A DNA stretch of 64,000 nucleotides, from positions 8,077,302 through 8,141,301 of the forward strand of contig NW_006494931.1 in assembly GCF_000471905.2 (NCBI RefSeq), written 5' to 3'. Every line of letters starts with the position of its first letter. Within the stretch, counting starts at the first letter, position 1. Source of the DNA: Amborella trichopoda. Lineage: Eukaryota; Streptophyta; Magnoliopsida; Amborellales; Amborellaceae. The notes beneath the pieces were generated by a model. The model was not told the origin of the DNA. It searched no databases and saw nothing but the letters and a program-made list of their open reading frames with translations. This document shows, in pieces, positions 11,336 through 22,780 of this stretch. Made by a program: the position numbers and the translations under genes.

Positions 11336-11418
11336 AAATAATACATGTATATATTAAACATAATATTAAACATAATATTTAAATATATTTAAATTTATCT
11401 ATTGTTTTATTTTTTGAG
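11336..11418 (+). repeat. Left direct repeat flanking the TIR element
   Basis: AATAATACATGTATATATTA, then AACATAATATT, then AAATATATTTAAATTTAT and a TATTGTTTTATTTTT stretch. The same order recurs at 13207-13276 in direct orientation, with one 13-base block present only here. It abuts the left TIR. Confidence 0.75.
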
Positions 11419-13206
11419 AAAATATCTCTTTATCCCCTATTTTTTACTTCTGTATCTCTTGAGACCTAAGGAATGAAAATATTACTTGTAAGCAAAAGGT
11501 CTATATTTTTTCTATCTTACAACCCCTTGAACCCATTTGAACATGAAGTTTTTACCCAAACAAAAACTAAAATGACAACCTCAACTCCTTCCCCCTCTTT
11601 TCTCTTCTCCCCCTCTTTTCTCTTCTCCCTCTCTCGCTCTCTTTCTTCAAAGTGAAAAATGTGTTTTTCCATTTTTGTCTTGCCATTAAAGGGCACGTTG
11701 GTTTGCTGATTCCTTTTCTCTCTCTAAAAACCTCTTTTACTTGAGAATTATTCTTTTTCTCTCTCTAAAAAGTGAGATTCATTTTTTATTTTGTCACGCC
11801 GTTATTGGCAGGCCACTTTCTTCTGCAACAACCTCCCTCTCTCAAACTTGTGAGAAGATGAGTGCAGTCAGTCATGGTGGTCATGCTCAGAACCCTTCGT
11901 CTTATCCTTCAAAAATCACTACTTCCTCTTCACCAAGAAGTTTCTCTCTCTTCTTCTTCTTACCCAACTTTTCTCTAACTGCTCTCTTGCTCTCACTCTC
12001 AGCTTGCAATGGGGTCACCATCTTCTGCCTCCATCTCCCTTTTCCGGCAAAGCCCACACCGAAAAACACCCATTTCTCATCGAAAAATACAATCAGAGGT
12101 CCAAGAACAGTTTCAGTCATGTATGCTCTCAAGGAAGAAGAAAATCATCTCTCTAAAGAGCTTGAAACCGATCGGAGCTTCGAGCTTTGGACACAAAAAG
12201 AGGACAATGAGAACTCTTTAGTTCCCCCATTAAACACCATCGTAGATGGCAGGATCAAGTGGTTCAAACAGAACAGGTCATGGTTCAGGATTCTCAAGTC
12301 CGGGCCTCCCACTAAGCAGTTCTCTGCAAGAGCAAAGGGTTTCTTCTGTTCTAATTCATGTAAGCTTCGTTTCGTCATGACTTGGATTTCTTCTCTTGAA
12401 TCGTTTGGTTTTAGAGAGTTTTTCACAATGGAAAGTATGTTCAAGTCTCATCCAAGTGCCTGCCTTCTCATACTCTCTAAAGCCATGGATTCGAGGAAAC
12501 GGAACATTGTTTTGAGACCACTGTTGACCAAAAGTTATAGGGTAATGGCAATTGCCCCTGATTTCAATTACCTCTTTCAAAACACCGATGCAGAGGCCTG
12601 GTTTAATCAACTCAGGAAGGGAAATGTGGACCCAGGTTGAGTCTCTTTGGGTCAAAACCTCTCTAATCTGTAGAGGCTTGCTGTTTTTTATAATAATTTT
12701 TTTTGGAGGGGGGGTTTACATTGACTCTAATGTTATAGTGATGAAGAGCTTTGTTGATTTGAGAAACACAAATGGGGCACTTGGAGACTGGGACATGGAG
12801 CAGGTTGGACAATGCCGTGATGGCTCTCAAAGAGCTTGGTGTCTCAGATTCCATTGGCATTTCCTGGAGCCCATCGTCGCCTCTTGTCATTTTTGGTGAG
12901 AGAAGAGTTTGGGCAGTGAGAGAGAGGCGGGGTAGAGGGAGAGGGAGTTTGGGTTGAGAGAGAAAGAGAGTGAGTATAGAAAAAGAGGGGGAGTTTGGAA
13001 AACCTTTTGAGAGAAAGGTGAAAGGAAACAAAAGTATTGAGGGTGTCATTTTAGTTTTTGTTTGGGTAAAAAATTTATGTTCAAATGAGTCCAGGGGGTT
13101 GTACGATAGAAACAATAGGGACATTTTACTTACACATAATATTTTCATTCTTTGGGTCTCAAGAGATACAGAAGTAAAAAATAGAAAATAAGGAGATATT
13201 TTCCCG
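11419..13206 (+). mobile_element. Long-TIR transposon carrying a glycosyltransferase fragment (Pack-type)
   Basis: The ends are long inverted repeats: about 11419-11650 and, reversed, about 12960-13206. Both start GGAAAATATCTC or GAAAATATCTC, continue through TTTTTTACTTCTGTATCTC, TTGAGAC, AATGAAAATATTA, then TTTACCCAAACAAAAACTAA, and run into a CT-rich stretch. Between them is a fragment of a host alpha-1,4-glycosyltransferase gene and no transposase. Long TIRs around captured gene sequence are the hallmark of Pack-MULEs. A 9-bp duplication, which would confirm Mutator, is not evident; instead direct repeats of about 70 bp flank the unit. A diverged solo copy of the same TIR lies at 14493-14716. 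Confidence 0.65.
11858..12830 (+). pseudogene. Alpha-1,4-glycosyltransferase (A4GALT-like, Gly_transf_sug) fragment
   Basis: The product resembles the plant Golgi type II glycosyltransferases annotated as lactosylceramide 4-alpha-galactosyltransferase-like. An open frame reaching back to 11741 includes a hydrophobic anchor (about 11936-12010, SFSLFFFLPNFSLTALLLSL). The conserved core follows: FVMTWISSLESFGFREFFT, ESMFKSHPSACLLILS, VMAIAPDFNYLFQNT, AEAWFNQLRKGNVDPG. The frame then closes at TGA (12638-12640), where the family has Glu, and VSLGQNLSNL follows before a TAG. After a frame change comes GGVYIDSNVIVMKSF. The DxD metal site normally read as DTD in this family is DSN here. A last frame change gives WSRLDNAVM. 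The C-terminal domain is missing. The ATG at 11858 is a plausible start but is not proven. The fragment lies wholly inside a TIR element, so it is most likely captured. Confidence 0.8.
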
Positions 13207-13276
13207 TAAATAATACATGTATATATTAAACATAATATTGAAATATATTTAAATTTATGTATTGTTTATTTTTGGA
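13207..13276 (+). repeat. Right direct repeat flanking the TIR element
   Basis: This is the direct copy of 11336-11418, without the 13-base AACATAATATT-type block that is doubled on the left. Confidence 0.75.
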
Positions 13277-13695
13277 TTAGGTCCAATCGAGTCAATAATG
13301 TATCTTGAAAAAATTGGAACACACAAAACAGTCAAAATATTTTACATTCAGCTTCATCGAGATTTAGTACTTATTAAGCAGTGTGCGTACTTTGGCATAT
13401 AAACACAATAGGCAAGAGATTTGTTCGCATCACAATAGCCAAGAATATCGGTGCTTTGAGACCAATTGTGAACGGTCTCTAAACTTTGATATGTTTATCT
13501 AATTCTTTAGGATTCTGAAATAATGATGTTTTTACTTCTATCTAACATTAGATTAGTATATTGAAATTGAATTATTAATTTTTTTATTCTTTTATTTATT
13601 TAAATCTATCTATGCATACATTTTATAATAAAATGTATTATTGATCTTTTTTTTTTTTGAAGTATTTTTGCCATTCTTCTATCTCCCATAAGATT

Positions 13696-13721
13696 TACAC
13701 GTGCAACGCACATTAATTTAC
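13696..13721 (+). mobile_element. Possible Helitron 3' terminus
   Basis: A small hairpin, GTGC-AAC-GCAC, is followed about ten bases later by CTAG and a host T, the CTRR-T pattern of Helitron 3' ends. No matching 5' TC end, Rep or helicase sequence was found, and the stem is short. Confidence 0.3.
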
Positions 13722-13820
13722 TAGTTTAAGGCTAAAATCTGGATTCCTCCAGTTTTGCAGAAAACTATAGAACTTGGGGTACAAACTTCCCTGGAAGACG
13801 CAATTTCTAGAACCGCATCT

Positions 13821-13976
13821 TTCAAAAATCAAGCACGCCCTTAGGTTTAGAACTCAAGGAGTATTGTGCTTAATTGGTAGTCATAAGCCCCAAATCTTTT
13901 CAAAAATCAAGCACGCCCTTAAGTTTAGAACTCAAGGAGTATTGTGCTTAATTGGTAGTCATAAGCCCCAAATCTT
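13821..13976 (+). repeat. 78-bp tandem duplication
   Basis: Two units, 13821-13898 and 13899-13976, begin TTCAAAAATCAAGCACGCCC and end in CCCCAAATCTT. They differ at about one base, so the duplication is recent. Confidence 0.9.
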
Positions 13977-14492
13977 TTTAGGCATAATGGGTTTCTCAAT
14001 GTATTGAAGATCGTTCTATGGACTACCAAACATCCATGACTGATTTTATACTTTTTATCACAGTTTTCAAATACTTGAAAGTAATCACAAAAAGAGGAAT
14101 CTAGCTTTATATACTTCAAATTATTTTGAGAATTTATAACTTTAATTACAACTTGTTATACGTTAAAAATAGTTTATGACTAAGGTTTAGTTTTTAAATA
14201 AAAATTTAAAAATTAAAATAATTTGTTTTATTTTCTTTAGCAATATTTTTATCTTTTCCTTTCTAATTATAATATTAGAGTATAAAATACGTGTCAGAAG
14301 TAACTTTTAAATATTTTATGTTTTTAATACTTTTAAATTTCATTCATTATTTATTTTGCTGTTTTTTAGAAAGCTTTAAAAAACATAAAAATTATAGTAA
14401 TTTTACCACAAAAATATTATGCTTTAGAAATAGTTTATGAGCAATTTTGAAATTTTAAATAACAAATACTCAATTTTTCCGTGCTTTGATTT

Positions 14493-14716
14493 TAGGGAAA
14501 ATATCTCCATACCCTTTATTTTTAGGTTTCATTTTATAATAGACTCAAGATTTTAAAAGTTGTCTTGAGGCATAAAAATTATAGATTTTATTTCTTCTAA
14601 CCCCTTGGCTAATTTAAACCTGTTTTTTTAGGCCAAACAAATTTAAAAAGATATACCTTTTCTAAAAGCCATCCTCCCAAACTTCTAGAGAGAGAAAATG
14701 GCTTCATGGAGGTAAG
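14493..14716 (+). repeat. Diverged solo TIR of the 11.4-13.2 kb family
   Basis: AGGGAAAATATCTCC, then TTTATTTTTAGG, CTCAAG, CTAACCCCTTGG and AGGCCAAACAAATT follow the block order of the TIR at 11419-11650. It ends at the Tat-A insertion point (TSD GTAAG, 14712-14716), so any rest of the transposon would lie beyond the Tat-A element. Confidence 0.5.
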
Positions 14717-16007
14717 TGTTTGAACACATTTTTCTGCACCTTAGGTCCCCGATGCGAAATAAAAGAGAAGCCGGTCAATAAAGCCCTGATATATAGTGCA
14801 ATTCTTGACAGTCTCAGAATCTTCCTAAGCACTTCAAAAAACCACCTGCCAACTTTCGTCACAATTCGACTTGTCTAAGGCAGCGCAGACAAAGAAATAA
14901 TTTCGGAAAGTCAGCCTCTAGCACTGTGAAACGGACCCCGTAATTAGAACTCTATTTTCGGTATTCAAACAGCTGTGGGACCACCGTCAATAGATTCGGC
15001 ACCGTCGAAAACCTTTAGGGGTCAAATTTCGGCTTAAACGGACGTTCCAAGACAAAGTTATGGGTGAAACATAAAAAAAAGATAGGTCGCACACTATTCC
15101 CATACGGCCTCCCTGCACCAATCTCCATTAAAGGAGACTGGTTTGCACAGCCACGAGTAGCAACTTTGGAGACCCATATCTCACTTGTTACTAGTTGGAT
15201 TGTGCTCAAAGTTTGTGAGTGTATTCGTCTCGTCAAGACGAACGTTTTGATATGTGGCACGCCTCATGACAATGCTCGAGCAGGGAGAAAAATAAGAGAG
15301 AAATTGGTGATTCGTGAACGTAGTTGCAGAAACTTCAGCAGCAATATGCCTCGTTTGAGCGGCCATATCATGACGCTCGCATACCAGATCGACGTAAAAC
15401 TAATTGCATTATGTACGTAAGGTCCGAAGCTATGTCTGGTCAGAACCCCGCGTATGATGAACGGTTGGATTCGGCACACGAAAGGGTCAAAGTTACTGCA
15501 GATTTCGGTCGCTGAATTTCAAGATCCGGTCAAAAACCCAAGACGATGAAATCTTCGTACGGGCATGAAATCAAACTGTGTTTGTTGCAACGCGATTGTG
15601 ATAGCATGCTCAGTACAATTCAACGAAGAAACCAAAGAAATACATCAAGAAACAAGCATACTATCGATTACAAGTTTTCAAGATTTATACAAATTGTGAG
15701 TCGCATGATCGTGGCCTACAAACGCGATCCATGGCTCGTAGTTGATATCAAATCGATCATCATGTTGAGCCCGATAAGAAAATCATCTTTTGGCCAAATA
15801 GACGCTCGAGCAACCCCGAATCATCCATGGAAGATCACACACGTTCTAAGACAGCAGCAGGGATTGTCTTGGAATTCTATGTATTGTTGGGTAAGGGCAA
15901 AACCGTCATTTTGTTCCTATTTTTATATTTTATTTTAATTCAATTAAAATGTAATTATCATCAACTAGGTTAGATTTTGGGCATCCACCCATATTTGGGC
16001 CAAATTC

Positions 16008-16015
16008 TATAAATA
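16008..16015 (+). promoter_or_regulatory. TATA box of the Tat LTR
   Basis: TATAAATA follows a conserved AAATTCTAT lead-in. The matching site is TATATAAAT at about 29002-29010 in the solo LTR, and inverted at about 38637-38647 and 52600-52608. The start of transcription would be about 30 bases downstream. Confidence 0.5.
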
Positions 16016-16157
16016 CATGCTAAACCTAATTGTAAAAAGATCCCTCAGTTTTCAATCTCATGAATAAAATTTGAGAGTTTCACATTAAAATTGTGGGCAC
16101 GTCTTGGAGAGAGAGAGAGGAGAGAGAAGAAAAAGTCTGGTACCTTTTGGTGAAGGT

Positions 16158-16375
16158 AACTTTCTCTTTCCTCTTCTCTTCTCTCTCTTTTTCTCTCCTC
16201 CTCTCTTCTCTCTCTTTCTTTCCTCTTCTCGTCTATCTCTTTCTCTTTCCTCTCATCTATCTCTTTCTCTCTCCTCCTCTTGTCTATCTCTTTCTCTCCC
16301 CTCCTCTTTTCTCTCTTTTTTTCTCTCTCCTCTTTTTCTTTTCTCTGGTTTTATTTCTGTCTGATCTTTCATTCC
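16158..16375 (+). repeat. Polypyrimidine tract (CT-rich)
   Basis: Almost pure C and T on the plus strand for about 200 bases, starting just after AAGGTAACTTTCTC. A similar tract is at the same place in every other copy of this LTR. Confidence 0.9.
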
Positions 16376-16504
16376 TCTCTTCTCTTCAGTCATGCATGGC
16401 GGTGTCCATCGCCGAGCATGACCTCCATCTTCTCTTAAACTCCTGAAACATACACAGTGAGTCGGGCCTTAACCCGAGTGGCTGGCTGAGCCTCTGTCCA
16501 AGTT

Positions 16505-17425
16505 CCCCTGCCTCTTTCCATCTGTCATGGACGGCGGAACCCCATCGCTGTCCATGTTTTCTTCCCACTCTTTATCTCCTCTGTCATGGATGGTGGAACC
16601 TCATTACTGTTCATGTTTTCTTTTCTTCTTTTCTCTTCTCTGTCATGGACGACCGAACCTCATCATCGTACATGCTTTCTCTCTCCTCTATCATGGATGA
16701 CGAAACCTCATCGCTGTTCATATTTTTCTCTCTCCTCTGTCATGAGCAACAGAACCTCATCATCGTCCATATTTTCTCTCTCCTTTGTCATGAGCGGCAG
16801 AACCTCATCGCTGTCCATATTTTCTCTCTCCTTTGTCATGGATGGTAGAACCTCATCGCCGTCCATGTTTTCTTTTCCCTTCTCTCCTCAATTATGGACG
16901 GGTAAAACCTCATCGCCATTCATGTCTTCTCTCTCATGTTCTCTCTCTCTTATGTCATGGCCGACGAAAACTCATTGTCATCCATGGTTTCTCTCTCCCT
17001 TGTCATGAACGGCGGAACCTCATCGCCGTTCATATTTTTTCTCTCCCCTGTCATGGACAGCATAATTTTTTAGCCGTCCATGTTTTCTCTCTTCCTTGTC
17101 ATGGACGGCGGAATCCCATCGCCGTCCATGCTTTCTTCTATCTTCTCACTCCTCGGTCATGGACGGTGGAACCCCATTGTCGTCCATGCTTTCTTCTCTG
17201 TTCTCACTTCTCGATCATGGACGTTGGAATCCCAACGCCGTCCATGCTTTCTTCTCTCATATCACTCCTCGGTCATGGACGACGGAGCCCTATCGCCGTC
17301 CATGCTTTTGTCTTTCTGCCCTCCCATTGATCATGAATGGCGGGACCTCATCGCCATCCATGTTCCCCTCCCTTTCTCCCTCTTCTGTCATGAACGGCGG
17401 AACCTTATCGCCATCCATGTTTCTC
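16505..17425 (+). repeat. Minisatellite in the Tat-A LTR
   Basis: Units of about 45-60 bases share GTCATGGACGGCGGAACC and CATCGCCGTCCATG, separated by TTTTCTCTCTC spacers; about 16-18 units. GGACGGCGG and CCGTCCATG can pair within a unit. The long open frames across this block are a by-product of the repeat, not genes. Confidence 0.9.
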
Positions 17426-17750
17426 TTTTCACTTCTCTCTTCTTTTTCTCTCTTCTTACTTCTTTCTTCTCTCTCTTCTCCTCTCTCTTTATTCTTCCTC
17501 CTCTTTTTCCTCTCCTTTCTTCTCTCTTCTAATCCTTTGCTTTTCTTCTCTTTCCTCCTCTTTTATTCCCTTCTTTTCACCTCTCTCTCCTCTTTTCTTT
17601 TACTCTCTTCCTCTCTTCCTCTTCTTTCTCTTTCTTTCTTCTTTTTTATCTCTCCTTACTCTCTATTCTCTTTTCTTCTTCTTCTCTCCTTTTCTATTTT
17701 TCTCTTCTCCCTCTCTTTCTTCTCTCTCTTATTTCTTCTTCCTCTTTCGT
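17426..17750 (+). repeat. Second polypyrimidine tract
   Basis: About 320 bases of nearly pure CT that follow the minisatellite. Confidence 0.9.
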
Positions 17751-18099
17751 TTGACCAAGGAATTAAGATAAGCACTATTATGGTAGTCACGTCGTCGAGC
17801 AGTATTGCCACCGTGCCGGTCTGAGTTACCGTGCTCGTCTTGCTGCCACAACAGGCTGACCATCATGTCGGGACTGGTCAGTGATCGTTCTATCGTCTAG
17901 TAGTATAGTCGTCATGCCGGTCTGAGTCACCGTGCCTGTCATGCTACTATGCTGGGTCAATCACGTATTGGTCTAGTCACTTTGTTAGTCTAGCCACTTG
18001 GTCGAATTCTTCTCTTCCCCTTTCCTCTATTCTCGTAACGACAACCATTTTCTAGACTAAGACACTCGCAGCAATAGAGATAAAGAAGCACACACCCAG

Positions 18100-18365
18100 C
18101 GCCGGCTGTGTGAAAGGAAGAACGCTGACTCTGTATGAGCCCAGCGCCGGCTGTGTAAGAGACACAATGCCTGTTGTGTATGAGCCCATCACTGGCTATG
18201 TAAGAGATGCAGCGCTGACTGTGTATAAGCCCAGTGCCAGCTGTGTATGAGCCCAACACTGACTGTGTAAGGGATGCAGTGCTAATTGTGTATGAGCCCA
18301 GTACCGGCTGTGTAAGATACGCAACGCTGACTGTGTATGAGACCCAGCGCCGGCTGTGTAATAGG
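18100..18365 (+). repeat. Minisatellite with AGCGCCGGCTGTG core
   Basis: Units of about 21-22 bases of the type GCCGGCTGTGTATGAGCCCA, alternating with GTGTAAGAGACACA variants; about 12 units. The 3' LTR copy is at about 25905-26165. The core also occurs in other LTR families in this window. Confidence 0.9.
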
Positions 18366-19889
18366 AAGAAAGAGCCAGCATCTGTCGTGAAGAGGAGAGA
18401 GAAAGAAGCATTGCCATTTGTGTAAAGAGGCCTAGCACCGAGAGTGTATGAGAAGAAGAGGAATTTCACAAGCGGTGGTAAGACGAAGCTAGATGAGCTA
18501 GTGCCGACTATGCAATGCCGGTTGTGTCACCACCGTGTATGATCAAGATAACCACCTGCTGAATGCATGCTGCCATGCATGCCACTTGTTCTGCTACATG
18601 TATGGTGCTGCCACTTGTCAACCTTGGGACTGCCACCCCAGCCTGGAGGGTACTTAAGCCCTTCTCTCTCTCTCTCACGCCACTCATTTCCTACTCTCTC
18701 TCTCACTAGAGCCAACCTTTGAGCCCACTGTTACTCCTTTGAAGAAGCCATTGTTAAAATCTTGAGGGGACTATGAAAAAAGGATTTGGAGATACCATTG
18801 CATGTTATGTAAGTGGATTCCTCACCATTGCATTGTAGCCATGAGAATGCATGAACTTATATGCCTATGAAAAGAGTAAGAAAGGATATGTGATGTGATG
18901 ACTTTTATGCCTTGTTCACTGAGAATTGGGGCTTTGGTTCTGGGATGAATGTGGATGCTGAAAATGAATGTATGGTTTACAAATCCTGTAATGAATGCAT
19001 GTTTGTGTGTGTATATTGTGAGATAACAGCTGCTAGCGTGCCCTTTACCATGAAATTGAGATTATGGAACATGTTCTTAAGGCATGTGTAACCTCATTGT
19101 GAAATTCCAGGAATATGCATGTTTTTATAAGGGGCTTTTGAAAAGCCAAACTAAGTCCATTTGACCTCAAATTACTGCCATTAGAAATCTATGCGAGTCT
19201 AGTAAAATTTTTGTGTTCGTACTTTGTCAAGACTCCTTATGAAAATGAAGATATATTTCAAAATGTCCGTGTAGTCCACTGTTTGACTGTTTTCCTGGAT
19301 TTTGCACTAACCCTGCTATAATCACTAGTTTTAACTAAACAAATGAAGTCAATTTCCTATAAATCCATAGCCATTTGAAAGAAATTTTAGTGGGCTAAAA
19401 GTTTCATGAAGAAATTATTTTGAAATTCCTCTTAGATTGGAAGTTATGTATCTTTTTATGAAGAGATGTCACTGTGAACAGTTTTGATAAAAACCAGGAC
19501 TATCACCTCGTTTGGCATGGACTTTTGAACAACCAAATGGAGTTAAAATGTCTTCAAATTGGCCTTGTTAGAAAGACATACGTCTTTAATTAAATTTTTG
19601 TTTTGAAATTGTCTCAAAATCCTTCAAGGTTTGAGAGTTATATTGGTACGAAGCAGGGTATGTCACCTTTCCCAGTACACAGCAAGGTCCAACAAATAAA
19701 TTCTCATCCTCTTTAACCTTTGAGAGCTAAATTAGGCCCAATTGTCTTCAAACCACCCCCATTTGAAAGATAAGTGTGTTTAGTAAAAAATTTGTTTTGG
19801 AACTGTCTTCAAACTCAAAATGGACCAAAAGTTACGACCCTAGTTGTGAGCTCATGTCATTGTCTATGAATGCAGGAAATTGAGCTGTA

Positions 19890-20100
19890 TTGCTTAACTA
19901 TGATACTGCCACTGTTACTGTGATACTGTCACTGTTACTATGATACTGCCACTGTTACTGTGATACTACCACTGTTACTGTGATACAGCCACTGTTAGTA
20001 TGATACTGCCACTATAACTGTGATACTACTACTGTTACTGTGATACTACCACTGTTACTGTGACACTGCCACTGTTACTGTGATACTGCCACTGTTATAC
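19890..20100 (+). repeat. Minisatellite of GATACTGCCACTGTTACT units
   Basis: Ten or more units of about 18 bases. In the 3' LTR the same array is split (27640-27711 and 30860-30990) by the solo Tat LTR. Confidence 0.9.
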
Positions 20101-21272
20101 TGTGTTATATCATGGGTTAACGACTATGCAATGGGACATCCATTGGTAGTCGGTACTATTATACTAAGGAAAGCTGTGATCATGATAAACTGTGATATAC
20201 TGTGACTGACTACTATGCAATGGGTCACCTGCTGGTAGTTGGATACTGGATGCCGACAACTGTTGACTGTACCTCGACCCCAATGATAGGACTGGGGTCG
20301 GGAAGTAAAATGAGAAATTGGGTGAGTTGCATCCCCCAATTATTTTGACGCTATGCATTGGTTCACCCAATGGTAGTGTGACGCTCTCTCGCCGGAAGGG
20401 CATATGAGAGGGTCGTGTCTTGCAAGGCCACTGCCTATCGAAAACCCCAAAGCGTGCTGGGTGTGTGTGTGTGAGAGCATTACGAAGTGGGGCACCTACT
20501 TTTCATTATCCTCCCTCTTGAGTAAAGGTAGAGGTTTCAAGTGGCAGGATTGGCTTAGCCTGAGCAAAGAATCTTCTACTGCAGAAGTAGGCCTCTCTAG
20601 CTGCTATAATTTTGATCTGGTAACCTTACTGTTCAGCCTAAAGTGAAATGATTTATGACTTATACTCTGTGTATTAACTGTTTTTCTTATTTCACTGTTA
20701 GATTACTGAAATGCATTCTAGAAAATTTCCCCTTGATATTTTGTGAATAAGTGTGCACTGCTTTATGCTACCACTGTTATAATATTTGAGATGCAATGGT
20801 GTAGATCTCCTTACTGGGCTGTTAGCTCATTCCATTTCTTTTCTCATAACTGTAGAGTGATAATCTTGACCTGAGGGCAGACAACGAGCTCGCATGCCGA
20901 ATGTGTGGAGTTTGGAGTTTTTGGAGAAAGGATCACGCATAAGCTGTTCATATTACGTGTTTGGTGGCGGTGCCATCGAGATGTGTGTGTTATGTTAACG
21001 TTGTATTTTGTGGGCCATTAGTGCCTTAAACTGATTGTAAAGAGATTTTGGAGATGAATGCATATGGGCATGAATGGTTTTAATTTATCCATCTTTGTTA
21101 TTGTTTCTTGTGGGAGTTTGTGCTTTCTTTAGTGGTTTGCAGTGATTACCGTTTTATATAGCGTTGAGCCACTCTGACTTGAGTGACGTACGTGACCTTT
21201 GGTCGCGATCCCGCACTCTGTCTCCCTCCGGCTTGTCTGGTAAGGGGTCAGGGAGTTGGGTTGTGATGGTTA

Positions 21273-21284
21273 TGGTATTAGAGC
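21273..21284 (+). promoter_or_regulatory. Primer-binding site, initiator-Met tRNA type
   Basis: TGGTATTAGAGC lies four bases after the LTR end and is close to the TGGTATCAGAGC site used by many plant gypsy elements. Confidence 0.75.
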
Positions 21285-21349
21285 AGTCAGAATAGGATTC
21301 TTAGCCTAGGAAGGTTTTAGAAGTGCCTTTAGGATAGTTCTTTGATAGA

Positions 21350-22780
21350 TTAGTGACTGGTTGCTTGTGTGCTCCGTTGAAGATGACAAGGACTCATGCC
21401 AACAATGTGAGCTCCAGTAATGAGAATACTGAGGCTCTGGATGAATTCTTCAGGACTCTAGGGGCTATGATGCAAATGATGGGAGAATCGATGATGCAAA
21501 TGATGAGACAATCGATGCCGACCCCATCTACCCCTGCCCCATATCAGAGTGATAATGGCTTGATAGAGAGATTTAGGAGGATGGCACCTCCGACCTTTCT
21601 GAGACATGGGGGAGTAGAGAAAGCAGAGAGGTGGAGAAGACAACTGGAGAAGATCTTTGATGCTTTTCACAGTACCAACCAGCAGAAAGTTAGACTAGGC
21701 ACTTTTATGTTGGAAGAATAACTAAATATTGGTGGCGCTCAGTAAAGCTGTCTCGGGAGAGGTCAGGAGTTGTAACTACTTGGGAAAATTTCCTAAAGGC
21801 TTTTTATAAAAAATATTTCCGGATTCAGTATGAGAGTGGAAGGAGGTTGAATTTATAGAGCTGCAGCAAGGAAAATTGTCAGTAGAGCAGTATGCCGCAA
21901 AGTTTGCTGAGCTTTAGAGGTTCGTGCCACACATCGTTGACACAAAGGTGCGAAAAGCAAGTAAATCTGAGAGGGGTCTTCGACTCGATATAAGGGGAAG
22001 GATAATCTCTACCAACCTCAAGACCTTCTCCCCATTAGTGGACCTTGCATTAAAGATTAAGAGAGACTTTGAAGATTTTCGATTAAGAAAAGAAGGAAGA
22101 GTGGGTACTGTGTTACATGGAAATTTTAAGAGGAAGACTCGACCAACTTCAAAGAAAGAGTATAAGGGAAGAAATAATCAAGGCAGTGTAAACATTCAGA
22201 GAACCTTCCAAGATGACATGAGGGAAAATCGGCACCCAGCCTGCCCTCACTGTGGATTGAGTAACCACCCTGCGGCCGAGTGCTTCAGGAAGACCAGGGC
22301 ATGTTTCTGTTGCGGCAAGCTGGGCCATTTAGTAAAGGATTGCCCGATGAAGAGGCCAGAGGACCGACCAAGGACTCAAGGTCGGGTTTTCACTTTAACA
22401 GAACAAGAGGTTATGGCACCGACCTCCGTTATCCGAGGTACGCTTTCTGTTCGTGGAATAAAAGCAATAATTTTAATTGATCTTCGATCTTCCCACTCTT
22501 TTTTCGCACGACATTTTGCATGCCACATGAATGTTAAACCTGCACAACTTGACTGGATCTTGGTTGTATGCACACCCATGGGAGAATCTTTAGAAACTGA
22601 TATAATATCTAAACATTGTGAGGTTGTGCTTGGAGGGCACATTCTACCAGTAGATTTGATACTCTTAGACATCCAAGATTTTGATATCATTTTGGGCATG
22701 GACTGGTTATCCATACATCATATTACAATCAATTGTTATGATAAAACTATAACCTTTAGATGCCCGACTTAGTCTGAACT
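21350..22780 (+). mobile_element. Chromovirus gag and protease region, fossil
   Basis: The gag part includes the conserved FLRHGGVEKAERWRRQLEKI area and, at 22302-22346, a zinc knuckle of the CxxCxxxGHxxxxC type. A retropepsin-like stretch follows (about 22420-22770) with the typical ending DIILGMDWLSIHH. Gag packages the RNA and the protease cleaves the polyprotein. The region is broken. Confidence 0.8.

Larger units (their letters stand above)
13277..14492. other. AT-rich non-coding sequence
   Basis: I recognise no gene here. It holds a 78-bp tandem duplication (13821-13976) and a Helitron-like end (about 13696-13721). The short open frame over the duplication is not convincing as a gene. 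Confidence 0.6.
14717..18033 (+). repeat. Tat-A 5' LTR, first segment
   Basis: Starts TGTTTGAAC after GTAAG. It aligns with 27712-29100 and, reversed, with the right parts of 35725-39776 and 50887-53913 (shared GACAGTCTCAGAAT and GTCTAAGGCA blocks and the TATA area). It continues after the Tekay insertion at 32187-32621. The total is about 3750 bases. Confidence 0.85.
18034..21268 (+). repeat. Chromovirus 5' LTR
   Basis: It runs from CGTAACGAC (TGTAAGGAC in the 3' copy) to TTGTGATG (CGTGACA in the 3' copy), about 3235 bases. It carries two minisatellites, a CT-rich leader and a GTAAGTGGATTCC stretch at about 18810. Confidence 0.85.

Noticed and set aside
12663-13148. 161-codon minus-strand open frame
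   Set aside because: It is antisense to the right TIR and the end of the glycosyltransferase fragment; its content reflects CT-rich TIR sequence.
16093-17824. Long overlapping open frames (up to 242 codons) rich in Ser, Leu, Phe and His
   Set aside because: They run along the CT tracts and the 45-60 base minisatellite of an LTR; several frames are open at once because the unit lacks stops. No domain is present.
18100-18365. Regular direct repeats that could suggest a CRISPR array
   Set aside because: Units of about 21 bases abut without unique spacers, in a plant LTR; it is a minisatellite.
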